From Macrosoma leucophasiata (taxonomy: Eukaryota > Arthropoda > Insecta > Lepidoptera > Hedylidae), in assembly GCA_036365455.1 (NCBI GenBank), contig JAWQUS010000022.1, positions 8,370,001 to 8,434,000 on the forward strand: a stretch of DNA of 64,000 nucleotides. The letters are read 5' to 3'. The position numbers and the translations under genes are program-made. Shown in pieces: positions 42,701 to 54,700 of the stretch. Position 1 is the stretch's first letter; each line of letters starts with the position of its first letter. The notes beneath the pieces were generated by a model. That model was not told where the DNA came from, made no database searches, and was given only the letters and a program-made list of their open reading frames with translations.

Positions 42701-45700
42701 TTTTTTATGTAATGGAAGTGGTAAACAAGCATGCAGTTCACATTGATGTTAAGTGATGACTGCAGCCTATAGCCACCAACTAAAAGACCAAGGTCAAAAT
42801 GCAGATGCATTACCACTCCTTTTTATATCCCTAAATGGTAAGGATGATTATGAGTGAATGAAAACAATATTTTTTTTCGATTATTGTACATTTAATTTTT
42901 TATACCTCTAAGGCGATACGAAGTTTGTTGAGGTAGCTTATAACTTTAGAAATATTTCCATTATTTTTAGGTATTCGAAGCTCTTAAAGAGAAAGAACCC
43001 AAAGTGTTTGATAAGCTGAAGCTAGTGACTGGTGACATTCTGGAAGACGAGCTAGGTTTGTCTAATGACGATAGACAGGAGCTGCAGAAAAATTGTCACG
43101 TCGTGTTCCACAGCGCGGCTTGTGTAAGGTAAGATAGAAAAAAGGTTTTCGCACTTTACACCGACTAAACGCCAATCCAATACTTTTCCAAATAGAATTA
43201 TTGATACGGTATCAACGAGGCGATCAACGCATCGGTTACCAGTGGACCACTTCGCTTCAATGAGTGGGCAGCGCGTCGTCGAAAGGAAAGCGCCTTGTCA
43301 ACCGTTAGTGGAATTTCATCTTGTTTGGTAAAGAGTTGGCAACGCGTCGCTCGCTGCCCGTACGCACATTGTGAACTCGAACCAATTTATCATTATACTA
43401 AACTTACCAAATCATTTTCGTGTACTTTTTGTTAGATGTTTAATGAATAATACCTACTTAAATTGTTCTTTTATTAATTATAATGTGTATTCAGACGACG
43501 GATGTTTTGCTGGCTTTATTTGTGTCACAGAATTGGCCCCAATGAAAGACCAGCGCTCGAAAGAGCAGCTTTATGCTGAATTGGGGACCATTTTGTAACA
43601 ACAATTTGTAATTTTTAAAATGTTTTAATTATTTTTATTTCAGCTCTAAGTTATTGTTGCGAATAAAGTATTATTCTATTCTTCTAATTTGTCGACAACG
43701 TGGGGAAAACGGCTCGGTGACAGTCAATAGGTGAATGAACATCGCGTTGACCACGCGTTGACCCACAAAAATAGGCTTACATTCAATGCCATACTGTGAC
43801 TTGAGTTGGAGTTGAGTCGGCGTTGAGTCGGTGTAATGTGCGAAGACTTTAAGGTTCCGTACTCCAAAAGAAAAAATATTGTATTGTCCACTACGTATGG
43901 CGCCACCTAGTGGGATACTGACGAAATACAAAGTACTTGTCTAGTACGGAAGATGGCGTATAATCGAGCTACATCGCACATACGAAGTATTTTCAAGAGT
44001 TACCATATACACAACTTCTCAACGTTGATCATTGAGCTGTGGCCCGCCAGGCGCTATCAACTCGCCTGGTCGGAGGCATTTACCTTGGTGGAAATGGTCC
44101 TCCCTCCCGTTGGAGGAACATTTCCACCCGTTCCTCCACAATATGATCTTTATAGAAACACTTGTACTATGTGTAAACCAGAAAATAAAAGATGCAGTAG
44201 CGTTAAACACGAAAAAAACGCAGCTAGGTAATACAAATCACTTTATTTGGTCCAGAGACACAATGTTTTTTTTTCCAAATATACAGTACATTATCACTGT
44301 GAACTAAAGTAGGTACAAGACAGGACACTCCCGGTTTTTTTGTCACAGTCATATTCATCATCAGTCAATTTACCAAACAGACAAAAAAAAATACATGAAA
44401 TGCACTTTGATATTAACCAATAATTATAGGAATATCCAATAAAATCCTTACCTTTTCAGTAGTCCAGTGGTAACACGTCGCTACTGCTACGTTGGGGTCC
44501 TGAGTTCGATGCCCGGGTCGGGGCTTCTAGAGATAATATACGTGCAAATTCCTTAAACATTAGTTCTATTGGGATTTTTGCATTTTTTAGAAGTTTCCCA
44601 TGACCTCGGAGTTTGGTGATGTGCCCGGAGATGTCAACAGGCTTGCCACATGATCCATAATGTAACCGGGGAATGGAGAGTGTTTGTAATGTATGCATTC
44701 ACCTCATTTCCAAGGCTTCATGCCTTCGGGGATTACGTGAGGGTGACATACGAAGTTTTGGTTTGCTTACAGATTTGACCAGAAACTAAAAGATGCAGTA
44801 GCGTTAAACACGAAAGGAACCCAGCGAGTTCTCCAGTTGGCTGAGAAAATGGAAAAGATAGAGGTAATTAAAAGTTAAATCTTCTACTTGAGGCCAAATT
44901 TTGACAGGCAACCTAGTGGATATATATTCTCCAGATTATAAATATGCGTAAAAATGATGATGCAGTGGGATCCTACCCTATTAAAACATTTTGCTTTGAA
45001 GTATGTACCTACCTGAGGACGGAAACGCTTCCAGGTAAAAGTTAGGCGGTACGAAACTGACAGGATGCCATCATTATCAGTCAGATGGTCCTAATCGAAC
45101 GCTTGGTAGTGCAGGGACGAGTTGAGGGCACACGTGCTAGAGGCAGGTCGCCTATGAGGTGGACAGACCAGATAAAATCTGCACTGGGCGGTCCACTCCA
45201 TGAATGCTCCAGTAAGGCAGAGGCGCGACGAGTGGCGAAGGATTGTGAAGCGAGTTACTACACTGGGAAATACGACCACACTACTCTGTCAAGAGTGTAA
45301 CGCAAGAGAAGATGTAAATGCGGACGGAAACACCTCCAGGCAAAAGTTAGGCGGTACGAAAGTGACAGGATGTCGTCATAATCGAAAGGATCACGAAAAC
45401 ATTTGAATTAGGCGGTCGGCCCCCTGATCTTCCACATATTAGAACCCGTTTTATATATTACTTGATGCTTATTTATTTCAGGCCTTCGTCCACCTCTCGA
45501 CAGCGTACTGCCGCTGTGACCTGGATGTGCTGGAGGAGAAACTGTACCCAGCCGTCCACAAGCCAGGGAAGATCATGGATATAGTGGATTGGATGGATGA
45601 TGCTACTCTTAAACACCTGGAGCCAAAGTAGGTAACGTTTTGAAAATGAAAAGCCTTAGAAATATGTCTAATGATTGATTGTTATATCAATAACATAACT

Positions 45701-48700
45701 GTATCAGTAGCCTAGTGGTCGAAGGCTATCAGAGATAATGGTTCCACATTATTTATCTCTGGTTCTATTGGGCCTTTTCCATTTGGGCACTTCACTAGAA
45801 GGCGATATGAGGAGAATCCTGTATTATTATTTCCGTTAATATAATATCCCATGTTTTCCCGGTCACCAATTAAGCATATCTACTTCCGAATGAAATTAAG
45901 TCACGACCTTTTTATACGGATATAATTATTAAGCGATCTTGCCCTTTTACATCAAATTGATTAAATTAACAGTCTTTTTTGAAATTATATAATCACCGGT
46001 AGATTATCAATGTTGAAGTTCAAGAGTAGGGCTTCCAAACCCGGAATAACGAGAACTCAGCATCTAACACAGTACTATTGCTGCTTCCCGCGTCATATAC
46101 TACTAATCGTGCCTCTTTATCGCTCGTTCCGTCCTCTCGCTTGCACCGTCAGCTTAAGCGGAACATGACATTTTCTCATGCATGCAGACGGCTTTCATCG
46201 ATTTATAAGACGTTATCGGGTATAATTTGTCAAATTAACATACAGTGCTCACCAAGAAATATTGGCAAGGAGACTTCGGCTTATTTCGGCCATATAGAGC
46301 GTCATCTCTGTCGCACCTTACTTACAGAGAAAGAGACGATCGGCTCGTTTCGACTTCGTAGAGCGTTATCTCTGCTGCACACTGCCTACGCAAGCACTGA
46401 CGGATTGGTCAAAACTTGAACAAAATGGTCGACAAACGTCAAATAGGTTCGGTGCGAAAGAGATAACGCTATACAGACCCGAAATAAGCCGAAGTCTCCT
46501 TCCTAGGCTCGATGTGCAAATATTTATTGTTGAGCACTGTATATGACGTTTGTCGACCATTTTGATCAAGTTTTAACATATACCGGACTGTCAATGCTTA
46601 CGTAGGCAGTGTGCAGCAGAGATAACGCTCTACGTAGTCGAAACTAGACGATTATCTCTTCCGTAGGCTCGATGTGCAATATTGCTTGTTAGGTGCTGTA
46701 TCAATGAAGCGCGCATGGCCCGGCGGCTGGTGTAGATCGTAAGCGATCTACTCGGTTAAGCACTACGTGCGCGGTCGGGTAGTGTGATGGGTGACCGCTA
46801 GTGGGAAATTAAATGCGCGTTTCCGTGCTTCGGAGGGCACGTTAAGCCGTCGGTCCCGGTTGCTATCGATAGATAGCAGTCGTTAAACTTTCGTCGTCGG
46901 AGGCCTTATGGGCGATTTGAAAACATCCGACAGCGTGGCAACCCACCCGGGTTAATGGCCAACCCGCTGTCACGCCTCCACCAATCCGCATTGGAGCAGT
47001 GTGGTGGAGTAAGCTCCAGGCCTCCCCCCAAAAAAAAGGGGAGAGACTCGTGCCCAGCTGTGGGACGTATAATGGGTTGCCATTATTATACTGTATCTGT
47101 TATTATATTTATTACAGAATAATTGAATCTGAGCCAAATACATATTCGTACACAAAAGCGATCACTGAAGATTTGGTGGCCGAGTACAGTCACAAGTTTC
47201 CCATCGCGATTGGAAGACCCTCGATTGGTGAGTAGACTGTAAAGCAGTGTTTCCCAAAGTTGTCCAGGTGGACCCCTTGAGGTCCATGGGAGACGTGATC
47301 GGGGTCTACGTAGGCGAGAAGAAAAATTTTGGAATGTGATATAAATGTAGTCCACCGAAACCAGAAAAAAATTAAAGGGGTCTACAAGAAAAGTTGTTTG
47401 AGAACCTCTGCTGTAGAGGTATGGGTTAAAAGACCTTTAGGGCCTCCGCACATATTAGACAAGACTGTCTAAAGACAGTTGTGTCTCGCACAGACACGTC
47501 TGTCTTTAGACAGTTGTGTCTGTACCATGCCGTACACGGTCGTTTTGACGTTTTTGTCTGTTAGACGTCTTGTTCGAAGTGTGCGCGGCGCCATATGTTC
47601 TGTGATGCGTTAGTTTGTCTTCAGACAGTCTCGTCTAATATGTGCGGTAGCTCTTAGGTAAAAAGGAATAATTAGTGTGTGCGGCATACCTTGCCTAGAC
47701 AAAATATTGCCACGTGCAGCGGGGCGCGTGGTCGCGGGGTGACGCTGCCAGAGAATATGTAATAATGTAACTACGTATAGAATGGACACTTCGACGGTGA
47801 CTTCGACGTCCCGCGCGATTTCCCCGCCACACCCAACCTCCTCCCCTTTTATGGGCGACGTTTGATATTCTCTACGTGCTACGCATACAGGTGCACTTGT
47901 AAATACACGTCACTGATTGATGTCTGTGTAATAGAGACCAAATTAAGCGTTTGTATGGCATTTTGGCGGATTGTCCGCGGTGTGACGCAGCGGCAGCAAT
48001 GCTCTTTTAATCTTTTGAAATATTTTTTTGTTAAATTTTTATCAACATTTGTAAAAAGTCATAAGAACATTTATATTGTTGGGATCATAGATTTATTATC
48101 TACTTGAGATTTATATAGAGATGCTACCTGCAGGAGGTGATGAGCTAATTAGAATTAACCCTGTTTAGATTAAAAATATTTAATTTTCAGTCACATCGGC
48201 ATGGAAGGAGCCAATGCCGGGTTGGGTGGATAATATGAACGGGCCCACTGGACTCCTTATTGGTAGTGGCAAAGGTAATATTCATTTTAAACCTGATGGA
48301 TTTTTAAGCCCTAATAAATAGGTCAAGTTAAGGGGCTGTTTTAATTAACGGAGGTGATAAACAAGAATTCCGTTTTACATGGATGTTAAGTGATGACTGC
48401 AGCCTATAGACATCTACACAAATACCAAAGTCAAAATGCAGATGCGTTACCACTTCTGAGGCTGGGGTTACCACCTCTTAGGTGTCTAAATCCGGGAGAA
48501 AAAAAAACATTGAATATATAAAATGATGAAATAACTTTTAATTTTATTTTGAAATAAAAACAACATAGAAATTATTGTATTTAATCAAAATACGACACAA
48601 GTGCATGGATTGCTGTTAGATACAGACTAATAAGCGAACGAATGAAACTTATAACAAACAAATGAGGAACGAAAATGAGTGAGACAAAGACGACGCAATC

Positions 48701-51700
48701 TCTCACGCACGTGGCTCAGAAAGAGACAATAAAATGAAGTAGGTACCTACACGCACGCAAATCAGTTTATACGAAACTAGCTAGCTACCCACTGGCGAGT
48801 AGTGGCATCAGTGGCATCAGTGGCGAGAAGGCTGCAAGAATGCTGCCGAGAATTTACGCCGCTCTTAACCATTTCGACATCGCGTGTCATTACTTTTGAT
48901 CAACTTGTTATTCCAGGAGAATTTAGTATATTTTAAAATCCTTCCGGGAGCCGGGAGATTTTAATTTTGAGAGCGCGAATCCGGGAGACTCCCGGAATTC
49001 CGGGAGAGGTGGCAACCCTATCTGAGTCCTAGGTAGTTATGCCTCTATGCCGGAAATTACAAGGCCGTCATCATCAAAGCCTGAAGAGGTTTGTGCTGAT
49101 GCAGATATCTCCACCAACCCGCATTGGAGTAGCGTGGAGCAAGCTCCAACCCCCCAAATGGGGGACTAGATTCCCAGTAGGCCGCGAGTTCGAGTCTCGC
49201 CTGAAGTCAAATTTTTCTTTCCATTTTTCTTTAAAATAAAATATATTGCCAAGTTGCCTTGTTTTGAGGGTGTGAAAAGCTTATTATGAAGTTAAAGTCG
49301 CCATTTTGTTTTGCAGGTGTGATTCGAACAATGCACTGCGAGCCATCGTACATGGCTGACGCCATACCAGTCGACGTGGTCGCCAATGGATGTATTCTCA
49401 TTGCCTATGCCACTGGTCTTGATAAGTAAGTCAATTACTGTAATTTACTTCATTTTTAGGGTTCCGTACCTTAAAAGGAAAAAAGGAACCCTTATAGGAT
49501 AACTCGTGCGTCTGTCTGTCCGTCTGTCACAATTTGCTCCGAAACTACTCGTCGTGTGACATATCAAATGAAAGAGGTTGTTGTCAGCATCTCAGATATA
49601 TATTTTTTAAAATTTTTGCATAAACGAATTTGAAATTATTTAAGAAAAACGACGAAAATTGATCATCCCCTATCTCCGAAACTTCTGAACTTAAAATTTT
49701 GAAAAAAATGTGGAAAATAGTTCTTTGCCTATAGATTACTGGAAAACTTATAAGAAGTTTGAGTATTCAAATTAAATCGAAAATTCTTAATAATATAACC
49801 CCTGCCGGTACCACCGTAACCGCTATGTCCCTGCATTTTAAATCTGTAATATTTTCCAAAATATTTATTTATTTTACTTAACCCTCACCACGCGAGTCGA
49901 ACTCGCATTTGTCCAGTTTTTTATGTATGTATGTATCTTCACGCCAGGTCCCTAACGGGGTAGGCAGAGAGTGTGGAGCGCCAGATATCCCGGTCATGAC
50001 CGTGCTTCGTCTACCTTCATCATTCTCTTCATACATGCACGCTAATTCCTAAGACTTTTGACCCCACCATCAGACTGTACCTGACCTGTTTGGTCAGAGT
50101 AGGTTAGTCTTGGTCATGTTTATGTCATGTAGTGATAATGGATGTCTATCAGAGACAACGGTTTAAAATCCTTTATCTCTCGTTCTATTTAGCTTTTTCC
50201 ATTTTCTGGAACTTTCCCAGTACCTCGGAGTTTGGTAATGTGCCCGGAGATGTCAACAGGTTCGCCACCTGTTACATGGGCCAAAACGTAACCGACGAGT
50301 CGTGGATGTTGGCATGTATGGTTGAATGCATGCATTTACCTCTGCCTACCCCTTCGGGGATTACAGGCGTGAAGTTACGTAATCAAGGAATCAGTAAGTA
50401 CGCAGACGACTGAGTTTAATTAACCTAAAACTCGTCGTATCATTACAGGCCGGAAGAGATGCGTATATTCAATATAACATTATCTGGAGTGCAAAAGATA
50501 ACATGGCAGGAAGTTATTGATATGGGTGAGTGTTTGGATTTTTATTTGTATACTAACTCCGCCCCGGCTTCGCGCGGGTGCAATGTAGATTGTTATACTC
50601 AAACTCCCTTATTCATAAACGTATTTTAGCTAAACTGTTGCTAATCTCTCCTTTGTCTTTTTCTTTCCTGCGCATTTGACAATGCAACTGACAAAGACAA
50701 AGCATTCTATAGCTAAAACGCATCTAATGTACGTTTATGAATAAGGGGGTAAGAGTATACAAATACTACGTGGTAATTTGATGACATTCTCAGTCATCAA
50801 TTCCCACCTATTTATCTATTTATAATGATAATTGACGAATGACTATTATGTCAATGGGTATAAGGTTCACATTAGAAAAGTTATTATGGTCGATAAGTTT
50901 TCTTAAAACTTTCAGCGCAACTAGCAATTTTTTTTTTTCATTCCAACCTTTTTCGGACAATTGTGTATACAACAGAAAAAGAATTAGCGAAATCGGTTCA
51001 GCCGCTCTCGAGTTTTGCGCTTAGCAACACATTTTGTGAATAATTTTTATTTATGTAATAGGTTGGGGAAAAAGTCTTTTCGCATTATAGTATGTATGAA
51101 CCTGTAATAAAATCTCTTTGGCTGTAGTATTTGTATCTGGCTGGTTTTGGTATAATTGAAAGTTAAAATTTTAAAGAACATAATTCCAAATTCAAAGTAG
51201 GCAAATGTGTGATTTTCATTTGTTCTTCGTACTGTCAAGATGAGTGAATCTAATGAAGAAATTCGATACATTTTAAAATTTTACTACAAAAAAGGTAAAA
51301 ATGCAACGAAAGCCGCGAAAAAAATTTGCGATGTTTATGGACCTAGTGCAGTGTCTGTGAGAGTAGCACAAATTTGGTTTAAGCGTTTTCAATGCGGAAA
51401 TTTTGATGTCAAAGATGCACCTCGCTCTGGTCGCCCTATTACGGATAAAATGGATGCCATTTTTGAAAAAGTGGAGCAAGATCGTCATATCAGTAGTTAC
51501 GACGTAAAAAAAAGCTCGATATTTGGGTACCTCACGAGCTCACTGAAAGAAACCTAATGAACCGTGTACTCATTTGTGATTCTTTATTACGACGTAATGA
51601 AACCGAATCATTTTTGAAGAAGCTGATAACTGGTGATGAAAAGTGGATCACGTACGACAAGAACGTGCGAAAAAGGTCGTGGTCAAAGGCCGGTCAGGCT

Positions 51701-54700
51701 TCACAGACTGTGGCGAAACCCGGGTTAACTCGCAATAAGGTGATGTTGTGTATGTGGTGGGATTGGAAGGGCATTATTCATTATGAGCTATTACCACCAG
51801 GCAGGACTATCGATTCTGAACTCTACTGCGAACAACTGATTAGATTAAAGCAAGAAGTTGAGAGAAAGCGGCCGGAATTGATCAACAGAAGGGGTGTGGT
51901 GTTTCATCATGATAACGCTAGACCTCACACATCTATAGCCACTCAGCAAAAATTAAGAGAGTTTGGCTGGGAGGTGTTAATGCATCCGCCGTATAGTCCT
52001 GACCTTGCACCTTCAGATTTCCACCTGTTTCGGTCTCTTCAGAATTCTTTATGCAATGTTAGGTTAACATCATGAGAAGACTGCCAAATCCACTTGTCGC
52101 GGTAGTTTGATGAGAAGTCCCAAAATTTTTATAGCAATGGGATCATGTCCCTACCTACGAGATGGCAAATGGTTATCGAACAAAATGGTACATACATACT
52201 TTAGTTAAATTTAAATAAACTAAATTAAAAAATGTTTTGAATTATAACGTTTTCGTAGGTTTTCGCGAGCTTCATACATTGTAGAAATGAGGTTTTCGCG
52301 AGCTTCATAAATTGTATGAAACGTCGGGTGTATGAAGAAGTTTGGGAGTGTTGTATACGCGAGAAAATCCGCAAGTTTAATTTCTACAATGTTTTGAATT
52401 ATCTTAAAAAATGCGAAGAAACTTTTTCCCTAACTATATAGACAAGCTGACCCAGCAAACTTCGTATTGCCTCAGAATGAAATAATGTGTCAAAGGTTTA
52501 ATAGATACGGACTATTTGTACGGTCTGTATAAAAACGCCACCGTGTCAGTCCGAGTACAGGACCAATGCACGAAGGCAATTCCTTTGCAGAGGGGAGTAA
52601 GACAGGGAGATGTCATCTCACCTCTGCTCTTCACCAATGCAATGGAAGACGCCTTCAAGCTCCTGGAATGGCAAGGACTAGGCATCAATATCAACGGCGA
52701 ATACATCACTCACCTTCGGTTTGCCGACGATATTATGGTCATGGCAGAGTCGCTGGAAGATCTCAGCACAATGCTCGAAGACCTCAATCGAGTGTCCCAA
52801 AGAGTGGGCCTTAAAATGAACATGGATAAGACCAAGGTCATGTTCAATAACCTTGTATCGCCCACTCCAGTGTCCGTTGGGAACTCGATGCTCGAAGTTG
52901 TCGACGACTACGTCTATTTAGGACAAACCATACAACTAGGCAGGTCGAACTTCGAGAAAGAGGTCATTCGCCGAATCCAACTCGGCTGGGCAGCGTTCGG
53001 GAAGTTAAGGAGCGTTTTCTCGTCAAACATCCCGCAGTCCTTGAAGACGAAAGTCTTTAACCAGTGCGTTTTACCGGTGATGACCTACGGTGCCGAGACG
53101 TGGTCTCTCACTATGGGTCTCTTGCGAAAGCTCCAAGTCACTCAGCGGTCAATGGAAAGGGCTATGCTCGGCGTTTCCCTACTGGATCGAATCAGAAATG
53201 AGGAGATCCGTAGGCGAACGAAAGTCGCTGTCATAGCCAAGCAGATTTCCAAGCTGAAGTGGCAATGGGCAGGGCACATTGCCACTTCAGCTTGGAGAAC
53301 CGATAGCCGCTGGGGCAGAAAGGTTCTCGAGTGGAGACCACGTATCGGCAAACGCAGCGTAGGACGTCCACCTGCAAGATGGACCGACGACCTGATCAAG
53401 GCTGCAGGTACCCGCTGGATGCACGTCGCTTCCGATCGGTCGGCATGGAGGTCCTTGGGGGAGGCCTATGTTCAGCAGTGGACGTCTTATGGCTGATATG
53501 ATGATTTGTACGGGAAAATAAAATTGTGGTTTTTACTATTTCCCTTCAGTTTCTTTATTAACTTTTACTTTTAATCTTTCCCTGGACTTTCAAAAATCAT
53601 TCAAAACCAAAATTAACCAAATCGGTCCAGCCGTTCTCAAGTCTTAGCGAGACTAACGAACAGCAATTGATTATCATATATTTGGATTTTATATTTCAGA
53701 GATCCCAGGGGCCGCGAGTTCAATTCCTGGCTGAAGTCAACTTTTCTTATTTATAATATATCGTTCACTCGCACTTCGTCTTATCGCGAAATCAATTTTT
53801 TTTTATAAAACCGTTATTATTAATATTTTCAGGTGAGAAATGGGTGAACACGTACCCGTTCCTCATAGCGCTGTGGTACCCGGGGGGCAACATCAAGTCC
53901 TACTGGCTGACACATCAGCTGACCCTCATCTTTACCCACATCCTGCCAGCTTACTTCCTGGATATGCTCCTGTTTTTGCTTGGGAAGAAGACATTGTAAG
54001 TCGAAAGTTTATATTATCCATATATGTGTATCAAAACGAATGGCTATTTCTTTTTAAATCTTATTTAATGAAAAAAAAAAAGATCCGGACGAATTGAGAA
54101 CCTCCTCCTTTTTTTGGAAGTCGGTTAAAAAGGAACTTTTCAACACATGTTCACGCCAGTTCCATCGTACCTTAACCATTATTTAACATTTTTAAATTTG
54201 TTATTACACGAATGGCTTTCAAATGTTGATTTATAGTTATGTTTTTTTATGTAATAAAAATGGCAAACAAGCATGCAGTTCACATGGATGTTAAGTGACT
54301 GCAGCCTACATAAAACTCAAGTTAAACTGCAGATGTGTTGCCACCTCTGAGATCTTAGTTGTTATGTCTCTCTGTCTAATTATAACAGTTATAAACGTTA
54401 ACTACTGTTATTCACCTTAGCTTAGATTAATGTAGTTATTTCACTGGTGTTAGAGCTCCAGTGACGGAGCTCGCGGGCATAGGCACCACCTCATTACCTA
54501 ATATACCTGCCGTTAAATGGTTGTGTTCAGCACTATCGTGTTCCGGTCAGGTGGTAATGCACGGCCCTGTTATTTCTGGCACAGAGACATAACACCTTAG
54601 GACTCTGCATTTTGACCTTGGTCTTTGTGTGGGTGTCTATAGGCTGCAGTCATCAATACAAATAACGAACCCTAATGCAGTTCAAATGATAGCACTAACC

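Larger units (their letters stand above)
51060..52433 (+). mobile_element. mariner copy 2, with a nested rep-I
   Basis: Left end 'ggttggggaaaaagtctttt', right end 'gcgaagaaactttttcccta'. Rep-I was inserted near the right end (52246-52387). Confidence 0.9.
52441..53690 (+). repeat. rep-J interrupted by an RTE LINE
   Basis: 'tgacccagcaaacttcgtat' ... 'cggactatttgta' then, after the insertion, 'cgggaaaataaaattgtggt' ... 'cgaacagcaattgatt'. Confidence 0.8.

Noticed and set aside
43953..44231. ORF containing the exon 4 copy as an alternative FAR2 exon
   Set aside because: The ORF frame (CSSVKH) is not the FAR frame, and no acceptor precedes the copied piece.
46078..46419. 113-codon ORF
   Set aside because: Overlaps a rep-C MITE; no domain; frame shared with other copies only in part.
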